From contig OV277866.1 in the NCBI GenBank assembly GCA_922989275.2, forward strand, positions 75,180,328-75,244,327: a stretch of 64,000 bases of DNA. Reading direction: 5' to 3'. A program made the position numbers and the translations under genes. Shown piece by piece: positions 10,491-21,396 of the stretch. Under the pieces are notes generated by a model. It worked only from the letters and a program-made list of their open reading frames with translations. It was not told the DNA's origin and did no database searches. Numbering within the stretch: the first letter of the stretch is position 1; each line of letters opens with the position of its first letter. The DNA is from Gari tellinella. Its lineage: Eukaryota > Mollusca > Bivalvia > Cardiida > Psammobiidae.

Positions 10491-12201
10491 TGGAGATTCT
10501 GTCGGATCCTTGTTGTAGATGCTTCTTTAAATGCGATATGAGGATTTTGATTCTTTTAAAAATGCAAGCTTTGAAACGGACACCTGTTGAAGCAAAGCAA
10601 ATGACACTTTAGTTCATAAGAAAAACAAATTAGCTTGCTAAACCTATAAAACATAATGTCCACTCTTGTGTGCCATCAAAGTAAACTCACAGAGATTTCT
10701 CTGATGGCACATGGCGGTGGCCATTGTTAGAACGATACTCAGTAAGCTTCACGCCGTGCGCGGCTTACAAAACACAAGAAATTACGTCCATTAGACATTT
10801 ATCTCCTCCATAATCCATATCTATTACTGTTTGCTTCAACAAACCATTGGTAAAAAAAACCAACAACAAAAAACTATGAATGGAAACAAGGTTACTCACA
10901 TTTGAGAATTGTCAACAACCTACATTCCAGTCCTCATTCACAAATATGTAGTCGGCGATTTCCACGTGAATTTCGCAGCGGACTAACCCATTTATGAAAT
11001 GGGTAGCGTCGGTTCTCAGTCAAAGTATCGAAGTGAACTAAGTATGTCCTTTTGAGCTGTGGACACCGTAATTTAATAAAAAGTATTAAATTGCAAACAT
11101 CAGCTTTGTTTTTTCAGCAAAAATGGAGCTCTAGTTTATCATTTACATACATACAAGATAAGAATACACACCTCTAATTGTGTCGATGTGTAATATGCCT
11201 TTATCTCCGATCAGCTGGACATTTTGGAAAGTTACAGCTGATTGGCTGAGAGATTATAACACTGCTTATTTGCGACATAAAAATATGTCCCCTTTAACGG
11301 ACAGTCCTACGTTTAGTAGGTAGACTGTCAAGCTTTCCCACAATCGTACACTACTCAAAACGGTATACCTATGTATAGACCATTATTACTGATCACCTTT
11401 AAAAACACTGTGCATGACATTGATATTTATATATTTATTATGTTCATACCCATGAAATGTAAATACTGGGCTATATAGAGCACTGTTGTTACCAAGTGTA
11501 ACCGGGCATGGAAATAAAAGATTTTTCTTCTACAATGTTCTATGCCCATTTTGTGGAGATAGAAGATTATTAACAGTACAGTTTTAGACAATTGCATGAA
11601 CAATTACATTATTCCAATGTTCTATGTCCATTCTAAATACTCCCCATAGGGGATATTTTTGCTTATTTTGATGACATTATCCCCTCGGCCAAGAAATACA
11701 GGTCGCTGACAAGCAGACGAAACAGAATACTTCTGAAGAATCGGGTTTGGTTTGTTGTTGTTGTTAACATCCGAACATGCGACCTCGGTTTATAAAGTCT
11801 CCCTTGTGCGACTTGGCTTGGTGGGACTTCTTTAAAGGGGTATTCAGTTTTACTTTCATATTGTTTTAAGCAGCTATCTGCTTTAAATCAATCACTTTAC
11901 TTTGAACTACACATGTAGTTAAAGATACGTGTGTACGCAGCCATTTTGGAAATTTCTGTCACGTGATCCAATTGGAACACAATGACTGGATAAATTGGAC
12001 ATAGATCATTGTTAGACTAAACAAAACGTTAAAAATGGAGATAGAACATTGTAATACTGGCGATAACTTCAAAAAGAAAGCTCGGATAAACATATGATTT
12101 AAACCAGGAGATAGCTCTTGAAAATAGCTTTCTAACGGTATATAGAACTCTATTTGTTTACAAAATAGACATAGAAGGTTGTAAGACTCACGCGACGAAA
12201 T
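10491..12201. other. Non-coding interior of the hAT-like element
   Basis: No recognisable coding sequence. Small hairpins: TGTGCCATCA/TGATGGCACA at 10669-10711, ACCCATTT/AAATGGGT near 10987-11005, and GACAGTC/GACTGTC near 11300-11329. The phrase 'tagaacattgt/acaatgttcta' recurs several times in both orientations between 11530 and 12060, suggesting further decayed repeats. Confidence 0.5.
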
Positions 12202-12410
12202 GTAGACCAAGATCAGAAGACTGGATATGTTAATAATGTAGACCCAGATCATAAGATTGGATATGCTACTTATATAGACTCAGATCAATCAGACTGGATG
12301 TGATAATTATTAAGACCCAGGTCGTAAGATCGGATATGCTTATAATGTAGACCTCATTCATCGAGACTTAATATGTAGGCCCAGATCATCAGACCAACTG
12401 TGTGATAACA
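12202..12410. repeat. 36-bp minisatellite, about six copies
   Basis: The unit is approximately TAGACCCAGATCATAAGA followed by CTGGATATGCTAATAATG. TAGACC-type starts fall at 12203, 12239, 12275, 12311 and 12348 (36-37 bp apart), with a shorter last unit at 12376. It directly abuts the right GTAATC-rich terminus of the hAT-like element. Confidence 0.8.
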
Positions 12411-12414
12411 TTCT

Positions 12415-12598
12415 AAAGTAATCGAAATGTAATCGAAATGTAATCGCTGATTACACCACTTTTTGGTCCAGTAATGGTTACGATTACGATTACATGTAAT
12501 CGATTTTTATAAAGTAACCGAATACATTCGATTACTTTGAAAACATGTAATTGATTGCAATCGATTACGATTACACGATTACGATTACCTCATGTCTG
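12415..12598. repeat. GTAATC-rich right terminal repeat of the hAT-like element
   Basis: It is built from GTAATCG/CGATTAC words like the left end, in inverted orientation, finishing in CTCATGTCTG. Confidence 0.75.
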
Positions 12599-12606
12599 GT
12601 TCAAAC
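12599..12606. repeat. Target-site duplication, right (GTTCAAAC)
   Basis: It is identical to 2325-2332. The sequence continues CTGTTTGG, the outer arm word of the palindromic family, pairing with AAACAGTTTAAAC at 2291-2303. This suggests the element landed in the right arm of a palindrome copy. Confidence 0.75.
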
Positions 12607-15600
12607 TGTTTGGAAATTAATAAAGGTATGATTTGTCCCTCCCTATACTAACTCCAACCGAACACCACAAACCTTTTTTGTATTCCATGGGATGTTGTTG
12701 TAGACAGGGAACTATTTTATGCCAATGCTACAATTACTTTAGCTATTATATATTGTTAAAGGCAGAACATTAAACATAAACAAATGTTAGAATGTGGACA
12801 CGTATCATACTCAAAACAGCAAATATTATGAGTATCCTTAAACGGTATGTAACCCTGTTGCTGATCTGACAAAAGTGCCTCTTTGTAAAGAATTACATTC
12901 CCCATTTTGTAAACTACACAACATCTTTAAACAAACAAATGTCGGCATACAATGAGTATCAGGATCACATCATATCTTGCAGTACGTGATATGAATAACA
13001 TTAGCTAATCAAGCTGGGGATACGCTATTTTTCCCAGCAATTGTTTCCGTTGCTAACATTTTGGATCGAGATCAGATTCCAAACCAATCGCTCTCGTAAA
13101 TAAGATTCAATTGTCAGAATTTTTAATGGTGACATATTTTACTTTTTGATATAAATGCGTTTAGTTAATTTAAATGGAAAGGGTAACTTTTTTCCCATTT
13201 TAGCTCGGCTCCAAACTTCAATGAATCGAGACAAATATTGACAATAATTTAAAATTTGCCTGCAGCAGTTTCATGTAGCGACGTTGTACGAACGTGAGAC
13301 TTCAATTTAACTCTATCCTCCCTGAAACTTAAAATGATCAATCCCTGTTTCCATTTCAGTCTAGTCCATTTTTTACTTTTAAGGGTTTTTTTGTCAATAT
13401 TTTGCATTATGACAAACAGTGAATACTCAGATCAGATAAATGGCGAGCTGCTTTGTAGTAATATAGTGTTCTCATTAGTTCAGTACCCGGGGTCTGATTT
13501 GACTGTTTGCAACTGTTGAGACAAAATTGTTTCAGCAACAACGGTTAAAATTCACGTTTTAATTCTTCAAACTATGCATGAAGAAAAAAGTACAATAAAT
13601 TTCTATGACAAAACTGGTGAATAAAATGGAAGTACTTGACCTTTTTATCACACTTTTAGATTTGTTAAGACTACCCTATCAAATGTGAAGCTTCACAAAA
13701 ACTACTTTTTGTACTACTTCTTCATATTTATGAATACTAACCATTTGTACAAGAAGGTCCTAATTTGCATTACCATATTAGGAATAAACATAATGTGTGA
13801 TTTGACTAGATAGGAATAACATTTACCCCACTAAGGCACAGTGAAAATTGCACTATAATTTAAGGCAAACTAATTACTAAATTGGCTTTTGTTCTTAGCT
13901 ATGCAAACATAAAGTTTTAGTGAAATAGCAAATAAAAACACAGGTTCCCGGATTTTATAAAAAGAAAGATATCAATACCATTTTATTTAGAGAAAACATA
14001 ATACTACACCCCGACAACAAGCGCTGTTCTAGCAAATCATGAAGGACATGCAAGGGTTCAGGGATAATGACGTTTTAGTAGGGGTGTGTAGTTGTCTAGA
14101 CATTTTAAATGCATACAGTATACATTGTAACATGTTTTCAAGAAATGTTCCACAATTGTTGACAAAACTTTACACTTTTTATTTAAAAATGAAATCATAC
14201 GTTTCAGAGTTAAATATTATAGATTTTTGGGATCAAATATAGATGAGACGTTTCTTTTTCTCGTCAGTGTATTTGCATTTTAATCAGGTACCAAATCGAC
14301 GGCTGTTCCTCAAGGGACTGTTTGTCAGGACAAGACGATCATGCATGACAGTTTTAGTGCTCAAGAGTATGTTATTGACGTATTTATTATATATCCTGCA
14401 TGCTATATGATTTGTGTATGCCGATGCGTGCACCCACGGCCATAATTATGTCAATGTCTGCAAGTAACTGTTTGATAATGTAATCATACCAATCCACGTC
14501 TTGCTTTATGCATTTATGACAGATAGTCTGATATCTTATGAGAACCATTCCATGACCAAGTGACAATTAATTGCCATGTACCAACACTTGCGATCAAGAC
14601 CAGACACTAATATTTTGATCCCCAATCAGAATTCAAACGTTTTGAGACTAATCGATTGATGATTTGAACGGATAAAACATATTCTATTATACGGACGTAT
14701 TGTTAAGAAGGCGTTACAAGGTTCGAATATTACTAGAAAAAAGGGTTCAGACAAGTACAACTGAAATGAAAGTATATTGAAGGCAGCAATCAGATGCTGT
14801 AAGTGCACTCTTAAATATGAAGAGAAGCTTGCCAAGTCAGCTGACATAATTATGCAATTGGTATCGTGTTTTACTAAATAAATCCTCGTCATCCTGTATT
14901 GTGTCTTAATATTGGTTCCCTTCAATTTGTCTTAATTTTTCTAACAGGTTTATGTTTGACACTCAAATCGATGTTTCTTAAGTCAAACGATCCATACAAT
15001 TCAATATTATTGCAATAGAACCGGACAAAACAGGCAGGCTATATAATGACTTTGTCAGACAGTTTGGTTGTGAAAATGTTACGATTTAACAGCAACTAAA
15101 ACACGTCCCCGACCGGTCTTGTCTAGCAACTTTGGTAGTTTGACAATATATGATTTAGAGATAACTGCGCTTATACCTTCCTCTTTATTTCATAGCTATG
15201 AATCACGTTGTTTGGGGATTAATGTGACCGAAAGTGCAAAACTATTCAAAGAAAAGCAGTTTCTTGCATTATCGTGCATATGACATAACAGAAATTTGAC
15301 CGGTAGAAGCAACATAAACAAACAATCGCTGAATGTTAGTTATTAAGATTTGCCCGTTGCTTTTTCTACTCAGACCTAGCACGGAGTAGATAATTGCTTC
15401 TTTCAGAACATGCAGTTCAAATAGGATCAAAATCAAACAGAACGGCAACAAAGGAGTTCTTTTCATTTGAATGGGCTATTGTTTTGGCACACTATCTTGA
15501 TTTGCCTTCTTCCGAACCTGTTTGATCCCACCGTAACCATTTTTTGAAATGTATTGTGTACATTTATACAACAACTAACTACAACTATTACTTTTTATTT

Positions 15601-16202
15601 CTCACTACATAACATGTATATATGAGACAATACAGTAATAAGAATCAAACACTGAGTGTGGGTGGGGAAAGTATGAGGAGAAGTGCAATTGTGTCTATAA
15701 TTAAGGTGTTCAAAGACGTCAACCATTTTGGCAGCTTGAACACCTTCCTTATAAACAACTGAATAGTTTTCCTTAAATTAAGTTAAAACATTGTAATTTA
15801 TGTTGGGTGCATCTCTCAATTTTCATACGTTACAGGTGGGAGTCGGTAAACAAAGAGGAACAGGTGTGAGTGCTTTAGATAAATAAAAGCCCTCGCACCG
15901 GGATCTGCTTTGTTTCGTGATAACTCTGATTTAAATCAACACTGTAGACAATACAGCATAGTAAGCAAAAACAAAATGGCGCCATATATGCTAAACACCA
16001 TAGCAAACAGTGCAGGATCAGATGAATGGACTTTCAGTGAGCCCATTCACTAGATTGTACATTGTTTGCTATACATGTATGTTATGCTATAATATTTACA
16101 CATATAGATAACCAAGTGGCAACGAAACAACAAAGGTACAGTTGAGAAGACGTCGTTATTTCCCAATAAAAGCGTTTATGCTAAAACTACTGTGTCCAGT
16201 GC
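12607..16202. other. Non-coding region with minor hairpins
   Basis: No gene recognised. It contains degraded palindromic-family words near 13061-13095, 13410-13512 and 14590-14640. There is an 11-bp inverted repeat AAGGTGTTCAA/TTGAACACCTT at 15703-15746. A nested hairpin at 16000-16072 pairs ATAGCAAACA with TGTTTGCTAT and TGAATGG with CCATTCA; both look like short MITE relics. Confidence 0.5.
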
Positions 16203-16264
16203 AAACAGTTAAGAGCCAGGTCAGACGCCGGGTAACCCGGCGTCTGGTCAGGCTCCAGACTGCA
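16203..16264. repeat. Palindromic repeat family copy (hairpin)
   Basis: The core AGACGCCGGGT-A-ACCCGGCGTCT is a perfect inverted repeat with a one-nucleotide centre. Outer arms GTGCAAACAGTTAAGAGCC and GGCTCCAGACTGCATG are imperfectly complementary. It is the same architecture as 51020-51082, with different core-flanking bases. Confidence 0.75.
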
Positions 16265-16476
16265 TGTTACTCAGATGAAAACAAATAGAATTGTCTAAAA
16301 TAGGGTTCCTTTTCCCATTGTATAGCACGTGATGCGTTTTCCTTTAAAAAGGGAGTAATAACGTCCTCTAAAAGTCTCTGATCAACTATATCGACTTCTT
16401 TGAACTAAGAAGCCACAACTGCACACATATATACTAAACCAGTTGTGGGGGCAACTTTTGTATGAACAGCTATAAC

Positions 16477-16990
16477 CAGTGATGTCACAGATCAGCCTCC
16501 GCCCCAGTGAGGCAGTTTCTGGTCGGTGACGTCAATGTAAACATAATTAGTAAGCAACAAATATGTGCCCAGAGTAGATAATATGGTCATTTTAGCAATC
16601 TACAAACGTTTAATTCAAATTCACACGTCATGTGTTAACAATGATGACTCAGATCAGCTGCCGCCTCAGTGAGACAGTTTCTGGTCAACGACGTCACTCT
16701 TTACACCGTTGATAAGCATCATAGTAGGGGTACATAATATAATCATTTAACACTATGTTATGGAGACAACTTTTCTCTTGAGCTGTCAGCAGTGATGGCA
16801 CCTATCAGCCGCCGACCCGTTGGGACAGCCCCCGATCAATGACGTCACTGTATACATCATTAATATTCATTAACTACAATGTAGAGACAGCTTTACGCAT
16901 CAGATCAACAGTGAAGACATGGATCAGATGCCGCCTCAATGAGGCAGTTTCTGAACGATGATTTCATTGTACACATATTAATGGGGATAA
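16477..16990. repeat. Four-copy tandem repeat (~120-160 bp) with CRE-like TGACGTCA sites
   Basis: Each copy reads approximately CAGTGATGTCACAGATCAGC, GCCTCAGTGAGGCAGTTTCT, GGTCAATGACGTCACTGTA, then ACAT. Copies begin near 16477, 16640, 16789 and 16909. Intact TGACGTCA occurs at 16527-16534 and 16840-16847; copy 2 has CGACGTCA and copy 4 a decayed form. GCCTCA-GTGAGGC forms a small hairpin. TGACGTCA is the canonical CREB/ATF site, but no gene is evident nearby. Confidence 0.8.
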
Positions 16991-18252
16991 TATGTGGCTG
17001 ATTGGCGGTAACACAGAACGCTCCTATATGGTCTTAAAATTTTACGAACGTTCGCTTGCTTTAAGCTACCACATGCCTTCAACAACAAACACTTTACCCA
17101 ATTACATGGACGCAATAAAGAAGTTTTACATAAATAAAGGTTAATTGTGTCGGACCTTACACAATGTTGGGATACTTCTTAACCCCATAGCGCGTTTTTA
17201 GTATTTAGATATATGACCAATCCATGCTGGTTGAACAAAAGGCGCATATTTAGCTTACCTGGGGGTAACTGACAAAATGGAGATAATGGTGTATGTTATA
17301 GAGTAATAACTTAACCATATTAAGTGCTTCAATAGTTCCCAATATAAATCAATGTTAAAATGTGACCATATAGAGGGGGCTACTTGATAAAGACCAGTTG
17401 ATGATAGTATATGACAACTATCAATGTTATGACCATTGTGGGATTTTTGTTATTTTATAGAGAACGATGTTTAAGATTTCATTATATAAATATATGTAAA
17501 AACTGTTACTGTTACCCCTGGGGCAGGGTCATTTTTTACCTTAAGGGCTGAAGTTAAACAAACTTATTGACGATATGTAAATGATGCTATGCGACAAAAT
17601 ATCTAGAACCTCTAGAAAATGCACCATGGACAAATCAAAGCTCTGGTCATATTCATATCAGTGACGATAGAAGTCTTCTATATAACTTTGTGAAAATTCT
17701 GACACCGGGGCGGGGCCATATCACCGATGGGACATACATTGATTACACCCGTTAGAAACCTGTAGATGGATACAAGATGGATACAAGTAATATCGTACAC
17801 AAAACAAATCGTACACCATTTTGTATCCACATCTTGGTCAATTCGTACCCCAACAAAATCGTACGTAAACCATTTCGTTCCCATTATCATGTTCAATGTG
17901 TACACACCCATGTACGTGGTCAACTCGTACAAACATTATAAAAAACCATCGATCCAACTTTTATGGTCAATTCGTACCCACGTACATGGTCAATTCGTAC
18001 TGCATATAAGAAAAACCATCAATCTCAATAAATTCGATAAATGTTTGGAAACTTTACGGGTTAACACTGTCAAAAGAGTACTTACAGGTTTTTATCTAGA
18101 TCAGCAATAAAACAAATTCAATCAATCTAACTGGTGAAATATGTTTCGGACCTAATGTGTTTATACTAGAGACCAAATATCGAAAGCAAGGTCACAGTGA
18201 CTTAAAAAACAGTACGCGTAACACCCACGTTACATGCTATAAACACATTCAT
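16991..18252. other. Non-coding region with short direct repeats
   Basis: No gene recognised. Between 17790 and 18010 the phrase TGGTCAATTCGTACCCAC and variants recur at least four times (about 17832, 17911, 17967, 17989) without a fixed period. They are interspersed with CGTACACC and AAAACCATC words. Confidence 0.5.
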
Positions 18253-18255
18253 TTA

Positions 18256-19901
18256 TGCTAGGCTCACACCAACGGCGAATGCCGCGCTTTAAATCGGCGA
18301 GCAAAGCGTCGTCATTTTTGTTTACTTTTCCAAAAATATCACGATCTTTTACGCTCTAATAAGCTCTGATACGCTCTGATACGAATTGGTTGCCGATTTG
18401 GGAAGAGTTATTTCCCGACTTGTTACGGTTCCTCGCGCTTTGATCCCGCTTTGATCAGGCTTTGCTACGCTTGAAATCACGCTTTTATAAACTTTATTAC
18501 GCTTTATTACTCTTTGATGCGATTATGACGCTTTAAATCAGGCTCTGATACGATTATCAAGCTTTGTTGTTCATTGTTACGCTCTGTTCAGTTCTGTTAC
18601 GCATTGGAAAATGTCAAGATCGCCGATTTCATGCCGCTTTTGATCCAGAGCCTAAAAAAAGATGCAGCAGATCCACATAATCATTGCTTTTTGAGTCAAG
18701 AACACGATGTCAGGACAACAAGATCCAGAAGTTCCACATGTACCAGAAGCATTAAACACTGTGTCCCTTATGCTAGGTTCACACCAACGGCGCTTTGATG
18801 GTACTTTAAAGCGTCGTGCAAAGCGGCACAAAAGCGTAAAAAAGCTTGATTAAAGCGTCAGGGTCGTAATAGATCGTGGAAAAGCTTGGAGTAAAGCGGG
18901 ACATTCGACAAGAGCGCCACATTTTTTTAAACGGTTTAAAAATTTTGGGCACTCTGTTACGAATTGATTAAAGCGCCTAGAGCGTATCAAAGCTTATCAA
19001 AGCTTAACAAAGCGTAACAAAGCTCAGCAAAGCTTGACTCAAAGCGTAGGAAAGCTGAACAGAGCTTGGTTCAAAGCGGGGACATCACTCTTCATGGTCT
19101 GTCACCACTTGACACGCTTCGTTAAGATGTCTCAAGATTTGTTACGATTAGGCATGAAGATCTGATACGAGATCAGATGCTTTCATCAAGATCTGACACG
19201 CTTTGATACGCTTTGTTAGGTTGTCATGAAGGACTCTCACGCTCTTTCAAGAATTGAGACGCGTTGATCAAGGATTGACACGTTTTGTTAGGCTGTGTTA
19301 CGCTTGGCAAGTTCCTCATGCTCTCTCACGCTCTTTCAGGCTCTCCTACGATACTCACGCTCTATCTCCATCCCTATAAATAGCGCTGCGACTTGAGTAT
19401 CACTCATTGCATTGTTTCAGATAGATCATGTTCTGGTACATGTGGAACTTCTGGATCTTGTTGTTCTGACATCGTGTTCTTGACTCAAAAAGCAATGATT
19501 ATGTGGATCTGCTGCATCTTTTTTTAGGCTCTGGATCAAAAGCGGCATGAAATCGGCGATCTTGACATTTTCCAATGCGTAACAGAACTGAACAGAGCGT
19601 AACAATGCACAACAAAGCTTGATAATCGTATCAGAGCCTGATTTAAAGCGTCACAATCGCATCAAAGCGTAATAAAGCGTAATAAAGTTTATAAAAGCCT
19701 AATCAAAGCGGGATCAACGCGCGAGGAACCGTAACAAGTCGGGAAATAACTCTTCCCAAAGCGGCAACCAATTCGTATCAGAGCGTATTAGAGCTTATCA
19801 GAGCGTAACAGATCATGGTATTGTTGGAAAAGTAAACAAAAATGAAGACGCTTTGCTCGCCGATTTAAAGCGCGGCATTCGCCGTCGATGTGAACCTAGC
19901 A
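18256..19901. mobile_element. Foldback DNA element with ~480-bp inverted arms (possible PIF/Harbinger-like)
   Basis: The left arm 18256-18748 begins TGCTAGGCTCACACCAACGG. The right arm 19431-19901 is its reverse complement (ends ...GATGTGAACCTAGCA). Near-perfect stretches include the arm-inner words around AAGTTCCACATGTACCAGAA and GATGCAGCAGATCCACATAA. TTA flanks both ends (18253-18255, 19902-19904), compatible with a Harbinger-type 3-bp duplication; the exact TIR end is ambiguous. The 680-bp loop starts with a second copy of the terminus (TTA at 18768, TGCTAGGTTCACACCAACGG at 18771), implying a nested or duplicated element. Arms and loop are built from reiterated words such as GCTTTGATACGC/GCGTATCAAAGC. 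No transposase frame is present. Confidence 0.8.
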
Positions 19902-19904
19902 TTA

Positions 19905-20529
19905 CTGATATAGTATAGGACTGTGTCCCGAACAATATGTACATACTAAGTTAGGGACATACCCACGCAAAGGTTAATCTCTATAAATATTCCCAATTTC
20001 CCGGACATAAAAAGCACGTCGTAGTTGAGACGCAACTCCTGCTCTGAGTATAAAACGTTTGCAGTGATGCAATCGTCGGTTCACGGTGATATACCTATAC
20101 AACTACATACATAACACATTTGCTGTATTATTTACGTCCACATGTAGCTCCGCGTAGTCATCCTACCGTTTTTAAAAAGTATCAGTTCAGACCCTTACAT
20201 CTATGTTCTCACACATATGATATAACAATTGAACAGGAATGACTAGTTTTGCAAATGTTGAACAGAACCGTCGAGACCTTTGGCTAAACGTCTTATTTTA
20301 TGATGAAATGAAAAATATTGAGCACTTCGCTTTAAGATTTGTCGAAAAATGTTTTTTCTTTTATTTGACAAGGCCTAGAATATGTACATGTTGTATACAT
20401 ATACTTGGGTAAAGCCACAACTAAACAACGAAGCTTGAACGACAGTACTGACGTACTTAAGTAACTTGTGTTAAGATACTTATATTGCATGCATAAATAA
20501 TAAGGCACAGTTTGACAGTGATTGTTGTA
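19905..20529. other. Non-coding spacer
   Basis: AT-rich DNA without recognisable genes or repeats between the foldback element and a PLE tail. Confidence 0.5.
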
Positions 20530-21396
20530 AATAAATACGAAAGACACAAGCAGGAAACACAACACAAACAATACACCCACCTCTCAAGCAGAACACACAC
20601 AGTCATACCATAAAAAACACACAAACACGCACGCACGCACGCACGCACTCACACACGCACGCACGCACGCACGCACGCACGCACTCACGCACGCACGCAC
20701 ACACACACACACACACGCAATCCCATTCCTTCATCTATGCACTAAATAGAAAACAACACGCAAGACAAACATAAAGCAAAGTTAATATAGGAGCCCGCCT
20801 TGGTACGGTCAGCAGCAATCAATAATTAATTATAGATTAATCAATAACAACCACTGGGGGGTTAAACCTTGGTTTAGGGGCGCCCAATTTCACTCTTATA
20901 TCCTATATTCACCTATAAAGACGAACAGTGTACATAAAATATAAACCCTGTTCCACAACCTTACAATCAAAACGACCGCCAGCACAGTAAGTAAATACAT
21001 GTAAAACATCTAACAAAAATTGTATGACAAGATTTATTGTAACACGGGAAAGAATTAAACATTCAAGCCCGTGTTAAAAATAACCCACTATGGCAACGGT
21101 CAAATTGTACTCAAGCGACTAGTCTGTATTTACGAGTAACTGTAAGACATGGATGGGTTTAGGGTACGACAGAGAGGGAGAGAAAAAACAAAGCACGAAA
21201 ATCCGACATAACTCTCCCGGTTAAGGACGGCTTTAGAGATACATCATCATGTAGTGCTAAGCCCTGTCTGTCGATGCACAACCAAAGAGGAAAGCATAGT
21301 TATCAATTGTAGATTGATCGATAACCAAACGTGAAGTGCGCAGCAATATAGTTGGATCCTAATCTTTTTTGAGGAAAAATCTAATACGTTTCACAA
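20530..21396 (-). mobile_element. PLE copy A: 5'-truncated Penelope-like element tail
   Basis: In minus orientation it runs from the last ~46 codons of the PLE polyprotein (21396 to the stop at 21257-21259) through the whole 3' region to the conserved 3' end TTTCGTATTTATT (20530). It is closely similar to the 3' regions of copies C, D and E. It keeps the SECIS-like hairpin, the GGGCGCCCCTAAACC motif near 20875-20895, and an expanded (GCAC/CA)n microsatellite at about 20625-20720. Confidence 0.9.
21192..21258 (-). promoter_or_regulatory. SECIS-like element, PLE copy A (core intact)
   Basis: The 67-nt hairpin on the minus strand overlaps the stop codon. Helix I pairs AGCAC with GTGCT. The quartet AUGA opposes GGAU (tandem G.A/A.G). 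A 12-bp helix II (one U.U and several G.U pairs) leads to an apical loop starting AAAG, with a small CCG/CGG helix as in form-2 SECIS. Spacing between AUGA and the apical As is 12 nt, as in eukaryotic SECIS. Derived by hand-folding. Confidence 0.65.

Larger units (their letters stand above)
2333..12598. mobile_element. 10.3-kb hAT-like DNA transposon, apparently non-autonomous, carrying a nested LINE and satellites
   Basis: The ends are CAGACACGAG at 2333 and, inverted, CTCATGTCTG ending at 12598, a 10-bp terminal inverted repeat with one difference. Both ends continue inward for about 180 bp in reiterated GTAATCG/ATTACGATTAC words. A perfect 8-bp direct duplication, GTTCAAAC, lies immediately outside both ends. 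An 8-bp duplication with CAG-starting TIRs is typical of the hAT superfamily. No hAT transposase frame is visible inside; the only long frames belong to a LINE at 3678-8720. The element was therefore non-autonomous or has lost its transposase. It could instead be a short MITE-like hAT enlarged by later insertions. The joined flanks look like one copy of the dispersed palindrome family. Confidence 0.7.

Noticed and set aside
2333..12598. LTR retrotransposon or Maverick
   Set aside because: Ends are inverted rather than direct, the TSD is 8 bp with CAG termini, and no gag/integrase/polB genes are present.
16477..16990. CRISPR-like array
   Set aside because: Units are long, contiguous and diverged with no spacer structure; eukaryotic tandem repeat.
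18574..18798. Open frame within the foldback element
   Set aside because: Lies across the inverted arm and the internal terminus; word-repeat sequence, not coding.
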